A stretch of DNA of 64,000 nucleotides from Hyphomicrobium album. Lineage in GTDB: Bacteria; Pseudomonadota; Alphaproteobacteria; Rhizobiales; Hyphomicrobiaceae. The stretch is taken from the NCBI RefSeq assembly GCF_009708035.1, contig NZ_WMBQ01000001.1, positions 1,116,001 through 1,180,000 of the forward strand, given 5' to 3'. Shown here in pieces: positions 28,208 to 36,800 of the stretch. Every line of letters begins with the position of its first letter. The first letter of the stretch is position 1. The notes under the pieces are model-generated. The model was given only the letters and a program-made list of their open reading frames with translations, searched no databases and was not told where the DNA came from. The position numbers and the translations under genes are program-made.

Positions 28208-29209
28208 GTGATCAGAATGGTGGCTCTGTCGCTCGCAGGGCTGCTGGTCCTGCTGCTTGCCGCTCTCGGTGCGGCATACTGGTATTCGCTGAGCCTTCCG
28301 GGGGAGCCGTACGCCGGCCCTCCCCAACCCGTGACGGATGCGGAGCGCGACGTTGCCCAGCGCCTGCGCAAGCACGTCGAAGCCATCGCCAGCGAGCCGC
28401 ACAACATCCAGCACTATCCGGTGCTCGAGCGCTCGGCCGCCTACATCGAGGCGGAGCTGAAAGCGCTCGGCTATGAGCCGCAGGCGCAAGTGTACGACGT
28501 CGGCGGTAAATCGGTGCGCAACATCGCGGTTGAGTTGGCCCCGCCGGGTGCCGACCCGCACACGCCGAGCATCGTCGTCGGCGCGCACTACGATTCCTAT
28601 GGCGATGCGCCGGGCGCCAACGACAACGGCAGCGGCTCGGCCGCGGTGCTCGAGCTGGCGCGGCTGCTGAAGGGCATGCCACTCAAGGACAAGCGGCTGC
28701 GCCTCGTGCTGTTCGTCAACGAGGAGCCGCCCTACGACCGCACGCCGGACATGGGCAGCTATCGCTACGCCAAGATGCTGAAGGACAGCGGCGAGACGCT
28801 TCTCGGCATGATCTCGCTGGAGACGATCGGCGAGTTCTCCGATACGCCCGGGTCGCAGAAGTACCCCTTCCCGTTCGACATGATCTTTTCCGACGTGGCG
28901 AACTTCGTCGCCTTCGTCGCGCTGCCCGGCGGGCGTGCCTTCCTGCACGACGTGGTGGGGAGTTTCCGCCGGCACGCGCAGTTCCCGACCATCGGCGGCA
29001 CCGCGCCCGACAACATCCCAGGCATCGGCTGGTCGGATCACTGGTCGTTCTGGATGGTGGGCTATCCGGCGATCATGATCACGGATACGGCGCTGTTCCG
29101 CTATCGCGAGTACCACACGCCGGAGGACACGCCGGACCAAGTGGATTACGAGAAGCTCGCGCGCATCACGCTCGGCCTCGAGCCGACGCTGCGCGATCTG
29201 CTGCGCTGA
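28208..29209 (+). CDS. M28-family zinc aminopeptidase, membrane-anchored
   Basis: A metallopeptidase of 333 residues. Seen: an N-terminal hydrophobic segment (LSLAGLLVLLLAALGAAYW) that is either an anchor or uncleaved signal, then the zinc motifs VVGAHYDSYGDAPGANDNGS, VLFVNEEPPYD (catalytic Glu pair), GMISLETIGEF and TDTALFRYREYHTPEDTPDQ with the final His. All ligands of a two-zinc M28 peptidase are present, so it should be active in the periplasm. It follows the alpha/beta hydrolase in the same orientation. Its substrate is unknown. Confidence 0.9.
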   Translation: MIRMVALSLAGLLVLLLAALGAAYWYSLSLPGEPYAGPPQPVTDAERDVAQRLRKHVEAIASEPHNIQHYPVLERSAAYIEAELKALGYEPQAQVYDVGGKSVRNIAVELAPPGADPHTPSIVVGAHYDSYGDAPGANDNGSGSAAVLELARLLKGMPLKDKRLRLVLFVNEEPPYDRTPDMGSYRYAKMLKDSGETLLGMISLETIGEFSDTPGSQKYPFPFDMIFSDVANFVAFVALPGGRAFLHDVVGSFRRHAQFPTIGGTAPDNIPGIGWSDHWSFWMVGYPAIMITDTALFRYREYHTPEDTPDQVDYEKLARITLGLEPTLRDLLR

Positions 29210-29436
29210 CTTTCCTGCATTGCTCTCCGCGTTGCGCGGCAGGGTCGGGCGAGGGACCGCGGCGCGCACCGCCTGGCTAGTCGGGTGCCCCCTCGGGCCC
29301 CGGCTCTCAACGGCCGGCCGGCTATGTCGGCTTGGGTCCATTTAGCTGCCGCCGCATCGACGACAGTCGCCTGAGGTGGAATTGAGACCGGGGATGCTGC
29401 AGTGAACTTCGTGACGATGACTTGCTGTGAATTCAT
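29146..29436 (-). CDS. Doubtful small ORF behind a strong ribosome-binding site
   Basis: A leftward 96-codon ORF beginning MNSQQVIVTKFTAASPVS behind AGGAG at an ideal distance. The first 40 or so codons look like ordinary protein, but the rest is Arg-rich and runs antisense into the end of the M28 gene, which suggests a truncated or decayed gene, or chance. I do not recognise it. Confidence 0.2.
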   Translation of the reverse strand: MNSQQVIVTKFTAASPVSIPPQATVVDAAAAKWTQADIAGRPLRAGARGGTRLARRCAPRSLARPCRATRRAMQESQRSRSRSVGSRPSVMRASFS

Positions 29437-29513
29437 TCGTTCTCCTATGGTGCGCACGGGCAGCCGAGTGCGTATGCTCAGCGCGCTGAGAAGTTGATGA
29501 GGGAGGACAAGCG
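29210..29513. other. Intergenic stretch after the M28 gene
   Basis: About 300 bases with no convincing gene apart from the doubtful leftward ORF. A perfect 14-base palindrome, CTCAGCGCGCTGAG, lies at 29477-29490, just before the next gene's ribosome-binding site, and could be an operator or a leader hairpin. Confidence 0.5.
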
Positions 29514-29801
29514 ATGCGAGCGCAGACGATCGTCGTTGCGACGTTGCTCGGTTTGATCGGCACGGTGATTATTCAGCCGTCAGCCGCTCAAACGGAAAAG
29601 GGATATGGAAGTGGAGGGACGGGCGGTGCCGCTGGCTACTCTCCCCCGATGCCCGACACTTCAAGAGGCATGGGCGCCCCCAATCCCGACTTTGAAACGC
29701 CGTCTGCCGACGCACCCGAGCCCATGAACGCACCGCCCGCCGCGCCAGCGACAACTGGAAAGAGCGAGCCAGCTCCCGAGGACGCTCCGAAAGAAAAGTA
29801 G
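29514..29801 (+). CDS. Small secreted Pro/Ala-rich protein
   Basis: A 95-residue protein of unknown function. Seen: a signal peptide (residues 1-25: TIVVATLLGLIGTVIIQPS then AQA-like AAQ site), followed by a disordered region rich in Gly, Pro, Ala, Glu and Ser (YSPPMPDTSRGMGAPNPDFE) and a charged end. GGAGG lies 8 bases before the start. No domain or cysteine is present. It probably acts in the periplasm as a flexible protein; nothing more can be said. Confidence 0.65.
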   Translation: MRAQTIVVATLLGLIGTVIIQPSAAQTEKGYGSGGTGGAAGYSPPMPDTSRGMGAPNPDFETPSADAPEPMNAPPAAPATTGKSEPAPEDAPKEK

Positions 29802-29984
29802 TGCGTCGTCGTGATCATCGGCCCGCTCTCGTGATCAGCTCTCCGTCTCAATTCCGGGGTCGCGGACTGTGCGCCCTCAGCGTCCATGCGAAGCACAGCT
29901 CCGCCACGACGAGACGCACGGACGCGCCCCCGGTAGCAGTTCAGCCTGCGAAAGCTTCAGTCATTCGCTGACTCGTGGACGCTT

Positions 29985-30326
29985 TCACCAGCAGCCGCGG
30001 TTGCGATACATGGCAACGCCGCCCCAACGGTAGCCGCGGTATAAGCCGGCACGCCGGTAGCCCCGCAGAGGCCGGTAGCCGCGATAAATGCCGACGCGGC
30101 GGTAACCCCTATAACCCAGGCCGGCACGCCTGTAGCCGCGGTAAACGCCGACGCGCCGAACGCCGCGATAACCGCGGTACCCGCGATATCCGACGTGTTC
30201 GACGACAGAGGCACTGTTCTGCTGAATGCTCTTGCTGAGCGGGGCGGCCGGAATGGCTTGGCTGCTGGCCGTGGAGCCGGCGATCAAAGCCGCTGCGAGC
30301 GCGGCTATAACGAGACTCGTCTTCAT
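29985..30326 (-). CDS. Secreted YRGYR-repeat protein
   Basis: A 113-residue exported protein. Seen: a signal peptide (MKTSLVIAALAAALIAGSTA), a short linker, then from residue 46 to the end a run of YRGYR units with Arg/Gly/Val spacers (HVGYRGYRGYRGVRRVGVYR) and a final MYRNRGCW. It is extremely basic and Tyr/Gly-rich, with one terminal cysteine. GGAGA lies upstream of the ATG. Function unknown; similar Tyr/Arg/Gly-rich small secreted proteins are recurrent in Hyphomicrobiales. Its start overlaps the stop of a possible leader ORF. Confidence 0.75.
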   Translation of the reverse strand: MKTSLVIAALAAALIAGSTASSQAIPAAPLSKSIQQNSASVVEHVGYRGYRGYRGVRRVGVYRGYRRAGLGYRGYRRVGIYRGYRPLRGYRRAGLYRGYRWGGVAMYRNRGCW

Positions 30327-30442
30327 CGACTATCTCCTTTTGTGTTGTGGTTTGTTCGCGGAGATCTCCTTGTAAAAAGGACGCTGATCCGGGGGAGAAC
30401 CAGCGCCCCAAGCTGCGCCACGAGGCCTGAGGGTGAGGCCAT
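30323..30442 (-). CDS. Possible leader ORF coupled to the YRGYR gene
   Basis: A 39-codon ORF, MASPSGLVAQLGALVLPR at its start, whose TGA overlaps the ATG of the YRGYR gene (ATGA). A terminator-like hairpin lies within it. GAGGAG directly abuts the start codon, which is too close for a normal ribosome-binding site, so translation is unproven. If translated, it would couple ribosome movement to hairpin formation, as in attenuation. Confidence 0.3.
   Translation of the reverse strand: MASPSGLVAQLGALVLPRISVLFTRRSPRTNHNTKGDSR
30374..30408 (-). terminator. Terminator-like hairpin upstream of the YRGYR gene
   Basis: On the minus strand GGGCGCTG pairs with CAGCGTCC (one G-T pair) around a 14-base loop, followed directly by TTTTT. 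It lies 48-82 bases before the YRGYR start codon, where a terminator has no annotated gene to end. It could be an attenuator, or the end of a short RNA starting in the AT-rich region near 30480-30550. Confidence 0.55.
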
Positions 30443-30907
30443 CTCCTCGAAGGGGACGGGGAAAGGTGGCGCCAGACTACGGTACTCTTCCGTACAATGC
30501 TTTCATAGTAAGAACGCGGCGTAACAAGAAGTAATTGCTGTCTAATAAACTGCCATTCAAATGCCGCCTCCGGCGAACAGCAGCGTCAGTGCACTTCGAC
30601 GCCGTGTCCGCGCGCGCTGTGAAGAGAAGATAGTTGTACGCCCGCCTCCAGCGGCATCTTTAACCCGTAGCACCAGCTTGCGGGTCTCATATTCAGCGTG
30701 CCGAGTATTCCATCAACCGGCACACGAGATCGCCTGCAAAGCTACGCGTAGTCGCGCCGGTCGCTGCAAACCGAGAAGGCGACTCGCTCCACGAGGATAA
30801 AAATTACCGCACGTCTAGACTGGCGGCTTGCCTGGACGGTGAGAAGGTGCGTTTCCTGGTCGCCCACGTTGCCACACGCGGCTCGGCCCTGGAGGAGGAT
30901 CGTTGTC
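30443..30907. other. Intergenic stretch without a recognised gene
   Basis: About 460 bases. The part near 30480-30560 is AT-rich and probably holds the promoter(s) for the leftward YRGYR transcript; the rest contains only short Arg/Ser-rich frames. I see no RNA gene or mobile element in it. GGAGGAGG just before 30908 belongs to the next gene. Confidence 0.5.
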
Positions 30908-31375
30908 ATGAGCTATGTCCAGCGTGTCTTGCAGCCGGGTGAGCAGGTCCGGCAAATGTCGTCCATTCATTGGATCGGTTACTGGCCCGGCGCTGCGGTT
31001 GCACTCCTCGCGGTGGCCGCTTGCTGGCTCAGCGACACGCGGCTCCTGCCGGGAATTTGGCGGTATACGGCATACGCCCTCGCGCTCGTTGCGGTCGCTC
31101 TTTTGATCCAGCAATGGCTCCGGTGGTGGATCACCGAGATCGCAGTCACCGACCGGCGGGTGATCTACAAGAAAGGTCTAATCCGGCGGCAAACCAACGA
31201 GATGAACATGGACAAAGTCGAGAGCGTCCAGATCGATCAATCAATCCTCGGTCGTATGCTCGACTATGGCGATGTGACGATCCTTGGCACCGGCGAAGGC
31301 TTAGAGACGCTCCGCACCATCGCCAACCCCATCGAGCTTCGAAACAGCATCACCGGAACGACCCACAAAGCTTAG
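30908..31375 (+). CDS. Bacterial PH-domain (bPH2/DUF304) membrane protein
   Basis: A 155-residue membrane protein. Seen: HWIGYWPGAAVALLAVAACW and TAYALALVAVALLIQQWL as two membrane helices, then the PH-like core EIAVTDRRVIYKKGLIRRQT, MNMDKVESVQIDQSILGRM and YGDVTILGTGEGLETLRTIA, all hallmarks of YdbT/YvqF-type bPH2 proteins. The start is at 30908 behind GGAGGAGG; the longer frame to 30839 is rejected. Such proteins are membrane-bound and of unclear function. It is a single gene. Confidence 0.88.
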   Translation: MSYVQRVLQPGEQVRQMSSIHWIGYWPGAAVALLAVAACWLSDTRLLPGIWRYTAYALALVAVALLIQQWLRWWITEIAVTDRRVIYKKGLIRRQTNEMNMDKVESVQIDQSILGRMLDYGDVTILGTGEGLETLRTIANPIELRNSITGTTHKA

Positions 31376-31419
31376 TTGACATCCCTCGGACCGCAGGCCG
31401 CGAAATCGAGAAGCGTTGC

Positions 31420-32526
31420 TTAGCGCGAACCGAGGAGGACGCCTCCGGTCATCGGCGCCGGCGCGCCGGTGGTCTCCGGAAAGGTGATCGGCAATTGCAA
31501 TGCCGAGCGCACCGCCAGATAGGCCCACGCCTGCGCCTCGATGAAATCGCCGTCGAGGCCGAGCGCTTCGGCCGGCACCACCGCGTTCTGCACGTGCGAG
31601 GCGATCAGCCCCATCAGCGTCTTGTTCTTGCGCCCGCCGCCGCACACGACCCAGAGGCGCGGCTCCTCCGGCATGTGCTCGCGGGCCTTGCCAATCGCCG
31701 CGGCGGTGAAAGCGGTGAGCGTCGCCGCCCCGTCCTCGAGCGATAGGCCTTCAATAGGCGCGGAAGAGAAGTCGTTGCGGTCGAGCGACTTCGGCGGCGG
31801 CACGCCGAAGTAGTTGTTGGTCAAGAGTTGCTGAAGTGCATCCTCGTTGCACGTGCCTTTGGCCGCGAGCGCGCCACCGGCGTCGTGCGTTGCGCCCGTG
31901 TGCGCCAGCACCCAGTCGTCGATGAGCGCGTTGCCGGGGCCGGTGTCGAACGCGAGCATGCGGCCGTCGCGGCCGATCCAGGTGACGTTGGCGACGCCGC
32001 CGACATTGAGGAACGCGGCCGGCAGCTCCGGCACCTGCGTGGCGAGCGCGCGGTGATAAACCGGCACCAGGGGCGCGCCCTGGCCGCCTGCGGCGACATC
32101 GGCGGCACGCAAGTCGAACACCACGTCGACGCCGGTGCGATCGGCCAGCAGGCGGCCGTCGCCGAGTTGCACCGTCAGCCGTCGCGGCGCGTCGTGCAGC
32201 ACCGTCTGCCCGTGATAACCGATGATGTCGATGTTGCCCTTGTCGACCCCGTTGGCACGCAGGAAACGGTCGACCGCGTCGGCATTGAGCTCGGTCAGCG
32301 CCCGCTCCACGTCGCCTAGAGAACCGGGACGCTGCTCGCGCGCGGCAAGCCCCTTGGCCTCGGCGAGCGCCGAGCGCAGCTTGACCTTGATCTCGGGCGG
32401 ATAGGCGTAGCTCGCAGCCGGGCCCTGCCGTAACTCGCGATCGCCGTCGGTGTCGAGCAGCGCCACGTCGATGCCGTCCATCGACGTGCCGCTCATCAGC
32501 CCCAGCGCGCGCCGTAGCTTGCCCAT
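31420..32526 (-). CDS. anmK: Anhydro-N-acetylmuramic acid kinase
   Basis: Cytosolic kinase that opens and phosphorylates anhydroMurNAc in peptidoglycan recycling. It has 368 residues. Seen: LGLMSGTSMDGIDVALLDTD, IDIIGYHGQTVLHDAP, VYHRALATQVPELPAAFLNV, GGVANVTWIG, FDTGPGNALIDDWV and VVCGGGRKNKTLMGLI, all AnmK signature regions. Start 32526 is supported by GGAAGG upstream; a start at 32544 is possible. It diverges from tyrS, a frequently conserved neighbour pairing. Confidence 0.95.
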   Translation of the reverse strand: MGKLRRALGLMSGTSMDGIDVALLDTDGDRELRQGPAASYAYPPEIKVKLRSALAEAKGLAAREQRPGSLGDVERALTELNADAVDRFLRANGVDKGNIDIIGYHGQTVLHDAPRRLTVQLGDGRLLADRTGVDVVFDLRAADVAAGGQGAPLVPVYHRALATQVPELPAAFLNVGGVANVTWIGRDGRMLAFDTGPGNALIDDWVLAHTGATHDAGGALAAKGTCNEDALQQLLTNNYFGVPPPKSLDRNDFSSAPIEGLSLEDGAATLTAFTAAAIGKAREHMPEEPRLWVVCGGGRKNKTLMGLIASHVQNAVVPAEALGLDGDFIEAQAWAYLAVRSALQLPITFPETTGAPAPMTGGVLLGSR

Positions 32527-32591
32527 GATGACCTTCCCGTGCATGTTCCGGCCGCCGCCGCGGCGAACCGGCTGATCCTGATAGCGAAGCT

Positions 32592-33845
32592 ATGACCCAA
32601 CTGAAATCCGACTTTCTGAAGATTCTTACCGAACGCGGGTTCATACACCAGTGCTCGGATACGGCCGGCCTCGACGACCTCGCCGCCAAGGGCGGCCTCG
32701 TTTCATACGTGGGCTACGATTGCACCGCGCCGTCGCTCCACGTCGGCAGCCTCATCTCCATCATGATGCTGCACTGGCTGCAACAGACCGGCGGCAAGCC
32801 GGTCGTGCTCATGGGCGGCGGCACCACGCAGGTCGGCGATCCCTCTGGCAAGGACGAGACACGCAAGATCCTGACGCTGGAAGACATCGAGCGCAACAAG
32901 ACCGGCATGCAGCAGGCGTTCGCCAAATTCCTGGTGTTCGGCTCCGGCAAGACCGACGCGGCGATGGTCGACAACGCCGAGTGGCTGGCGCGGCTCAACT
33001 ACATCGCCTTCCTACGCGATGTCGGAAAGCATTTCTCCGTCAACCGCATGCTGACGATGGATTCGGCCAAGCTGCGGCTCGAGCGCGAGCAGGAGCTGTC
33101 GTTCATCGAGTTCAACTACATGCTCTTGCAGGCCTACGATTTCGTCGAGCTGTCGCGCCGCTACGAGTGCCGTCTGCAGATGGGCGGCTCGGACCAGTGG
33201 GGCAACATCGTCACCGGCATCGACCTCGGCCGTCGCATGGGCACGCCGCAGCTTTACGCGCTGACCTGCCCCCTGCTGACGACTGCGTCGGGCGCCAAGA
33301 TGGGCAAGACCGCCGCCGGCGCCATCTGGCTCAACGAGGAGCAGCTGTCGGCCTACGACTACTGGCAGTTCTGGCGCAACACCGAGGATGCCGACGTCGA
33401 GCGGTTCCTGAAACTCTACACGACGCTGCCGCTTTCCGAGGTGGCGAAGCTCGCGGCGCTGAAGGGTGCGGACATCAACGAGGCGAAGAAGGCGCTGGCG
33501 ACGGAAGCGACGGCGCTACTGCACGGGCGGGAGAAGGCCGAGGCGGCGGCGGAAACGGCGCGCCAGACCTTCGAGCAGGGCGCCAGCGCCGAGGGGCTGC
33601 CGACGGTGGAGCTGCCGAAAGCCGACCTTGCCGCCGGCATCGGCGTGCTGACCGCATTCGTACAGGCCGGGCTCGTCAAGTCGAACGGCGAGGCGCGCCG
33701 CCAGATCCAGGGCGGCGGCCTGCGCGTCAACGATCAGGCGGTGGCCGACGAAAAGGCCCTGCTTACCGCGGCCGACGTGGCCGGCGACGGGTCCATCAAG
33801 CTATCGCTCGGCAAGAAGAAGCACGTCCTGCTGAAGCCGGTCTGA
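32592..33845 (+). CDS. tyrS: Tyrosyl-tRNA synthetase
   Basis: Class I aminoacyl-tRNA synthetase charging tRNA-Tyr. It has 417 residues, the usual TyrS length. Seen: [19 protein letters not shown] (HIGH-like, HVGS), [19 protein letters not shown], the tyrosine pocket [11 protein letters not shown] and [25 protein letters not shown] as the KMSKS-like loop, and a C-terminal S4 RNA-binding domain ending in [14 protein letters not shown]. It is divergent from anmK and ends 6 bases before the convergent AsmA-like gene. Confidence 0.97.
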   Translation: MTQLKSDFLKILTERGFIHQCSDTAGLDDLAAKGGLVSYVGYDCTAPSLHVGSLISIMMLHWLQQTGGKPVVLMGGGTTQVGDPSGKDETRKILTLEDIERNKTGMQQAFAKFLVFGSGKTDAAMVDNAEWLARLNYIAFLRDVGKHFSVNRMLTMDSAKLRLEREQELSFIEFNYMLLQAYDFVELSRRYECRLQMGGSDQWGNIVTGIDLGRRMGTPQLYALTCPLLTTASGAKMGKTAAGAIWLNEEQLSAYDYWQFWRNTEDADVERFLKLYTTLPLSEVAKLAALKGADINEAKKALATEATALLHGREKAEAAAETARQTFEQGASAEGLPTVELPKADLAAGIGVLTAFVQAGLVKSNGEARRQIQGGGLRVNDQAVADEKALLTAADVAGDGSIKLSLGKKKHVLLKPV

Positions 33846-33851
33846 CGCGGC

Positions 33852-36800
33852 TCACTGCTTGCGGGTCGGCGGCGAGACGGTCTGCGAATTCCAGCCGTCA
33901 ACGGTGTCCGAGCCGACAACCGTGCCCGGCGCTCCCGTCGGCTTGCCGTCGTCGCCGGCCTTGCCGATCGTACTCGACGCGCGCACGCCCTCACGACTGC
34001 TGCCCGGGTCGTCGTCGCGCCGCTGCACCTTGGGATCGAACGGCGTCATCTGGAAGATGTCGCGGAAGATGCCCGGCGCCAGCATCGAGAGCGGATTAAC
34101 AATCACCTCGGGCCGATCCATCGAGCCCTGGATGGCGAAGGTCATGCCGGAGATGCCTTCGCACTTCGGGCCAGTGATGATGGCGCCGAACAGGGGGATC
34201 TCGCACAAGGCGCTGTTGAGACCCTGGAGCGGCACGTAGGTGCCACCCAGGTTCACGCGCCGCATTTTGTAGTCGACCTTGCCGCGAATCGAGGCGCCCA
34301 GCATGGGCCCGCGCAGCTGAGAATCGCTCATCACGAACTGGCCGTAGCCGACCGAGAACGGCACGCGCATAAGGTTGAACTCGAACACCTCGCGCACGAC
34401 CTGCTTGTTGGACCGGCCGGCGGCGCCGTCGATCGCCGGACGCCCCTCATCAGCGCCGCTGAACACTTCCGAAACAACCGGGTCGCCAAGAATACGGAAC
34501 TGCTCGACCCAGAGCGTGCCCGTCTTCTCGGCGGCGCCCTTGCCTTCCAGGTTGACCTCGAGCCGCACGCGGCCGCCCTGGATGTTGGGGTAGAAGTCGA
34601 TCAGCTTGAACGCCTGACCGGCATCGGTGGAATCCGCATAGAGCTTGCGCTGCTGTCCCGCCTCCTCGCGCAGCATCACCGCCAGCGGCTTTCCGCCATC
34701 GAGGGTGGAGCGCACGTCCAGTGCCGTCAGCTTGTCGGCGCGCTTCGACATTTTGACCGTGACGTTGCGCAGCGACACCTCGCGGTGGCCGATGACGGTG
34801 TCGATCTTGGCGTCAAGGTCGATACCCTCGCGCGGATTCTTCGGCTTCGACGCGGCCTGGTCGGCAAGCTGGCCAAGCGAGAACAGCGAGCGGAAGAAGT
34901 CGCGGCCGTCGAAGGTGCTGCCGCGCGCCGACACCTTCCATACGTCGTCGCGGCCGAGCTTGCCCTGCAGCTCCATGCGCGTGATGACGTTCAAGGAGAA
35001 GTCGGGGAAGAAGAACTCGCGCAGGCGGTTCTCCGCGTCGATCGCCGCCCAACCCTCGATGGCGATGTCGTCGCCGGCGACCTTGAAGTTCTGCAGCTCG
35101 GTCTTGTAGGTTTTGCCCTTCGCGATGTCGCACTGGAGCGTCGCGGCGCGGCCCGGCGGTTTGCGCCAGCCTACGCCCTCAAGGAGCAGATCGGCATTGG
35201 TCAGATCGGCGTGCAGCCGCACGATCGATTGGTCCGACGCGTCACGGCCCACGGTAACTTCGACCGGCACCACGCCCTGCACCATTTGATTGATGTCGAG
35301 CCCGAGCTGACTGCGGTCGGTGTTGTCGAGCGTCGCCGTCAGGCGGAGCGGCGGCTGCTTGTCCATCGGCGCATCGAAGATGCGCTGCCAGGCGAGCTTG
35401 GCGAGCACGCCGTTGATCAGCATCTGACCGTTGGCGCCGGCGGCTTTCTCCGAAAGGTCGATATCGAAGCTGGCGCTCTGCACCTGATAGGCGCCGAGAA
35501 ACTGCTTGACGCGGCCGTCGGTGAGCTTGCCCTTGCCTTCAACCTTGATGGCGCTGGTCGGCACGTCGGCGAGCAGCGGCAGGCCGATCTTGAACTTGGA
35601 CTCGAACTTGCCCTCCATGCCGTCGCGCGGCAGGTTCGTCTCCTCCAGGAATTCCGGGTCGGCATGGGCGATGAGCGCCATGACGGGGGCGACGGTCGAT
35701 TGCGAGGCGAAGACGATCTCGCCGGTGGGCACCTCGCTCATGATGTCGACGGCGGTGAATCGACCGGCCTGCAGCGGCACGATGCGGTCGGGAGCCACGA
35801 CGATATTGGCCTCGGGAATATTGACCTCGAGCCCATCGTTCTCAATGCGAGTCGTGGCCCGCGGCACCGTAATCGGCGGCAGCGCGTCGATGACGCGCAG
35901 CTCCAAGTCGGCGGTGTCGAGAAAGAACGAGAGCTGGTGCTCCTGCGCGCCGACGCTCATTCCCGGCGCCATGTGCGCGCCACTCAAGAAACGGAACTTG
36001 CCACCCTGGATCGAGGCACGATCGATCCTCTCGCCCACCCAATCGCGCGCGCCGGGCGCGATCGCCTTGGGCCACAGTGCCTTGAGCGTGTTGAGCGGCA
36101 TCGGGCTCAACGTGCCTTCGATGCGCGTGCTCGCCGGCTCGACGCCGGTGACGAGGTCGCCGGAAAGGGCAATCTCGGCGCCTCCGGCTCGCAGCTTGAA
36201 CTCGGCGAGCTCGATCTGACCGCGGCGCGGCACGATCCGGCCACTGGCACGCCATTCGTCGAGGGCCACGGCAGGGACCTTGAACTCCTCGGCAGCGAAC
36301 GAGCCGGAGTCGGATCGCAGGCTGAATGTCCACGACGCGTTCTGGGGATCGGCCTTCTCCTCCGCCGCAGTCCCGGAAATCGTCACCCGGCTGCCGCGCC
36401 AGCTGAGTGTGGAAGGCGCGAGCGTGATCTTCTCCGCGGCGCCGTCGTAAGCGAGCTTCACGGAGCCGCCGTCGACCTCCAGCGGCGCCTCGGGCAATGC
36501 GGGCAGCTGAAGGCTTCCATGCCCGACATCGATCGACAGCGAGGCGGTGCGGATGTCGCCGTCGCTGGTCATCTCGAGCGTAGCGTTGCCGTTCACCGGC
36601 AGATCGAGGGCCTGCAAGAGAGAGAGTTGCGGCAGCGTGCCGGAAATCGAGCGCGGCACCAGATCGGTGACCGACGTCTTGATGGTCAGCGTCCGGTTTT
36701 TCTCCGACTCGTCGGTCTCGAAGGTGAGCTGCCAGGGCTTGCCGCCCGCCGCCGCCACGCTGGCGCGGCCGGCGATGACGCTGCGCGTGCGCGCGTGCGT

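Noticed and set aside
29985-30190. Short repeats in the YRGYR gene as a possible CRISPR array
   Set aside because: The repeats are in frame, encode YRGYR, and have no uniform spacers or conserved repeat length.
30374-30442. Possible tRNA or tRNA fragment in the leader of the YRGYR gene
   Set aside because: GTGGCGCAGCTTGG resembles a D-arm, but no anticodon stem, T-arm with TTCGA or acceptor pairing follows.
30561-30800. A 79-codon plus-strand ORF in the gap before the PH-domain gene
   Set aside because: Arg/Ser/Ala-rich with no ribosome-binding site or similarity to known proteins; composition is like random GC-rich frames.
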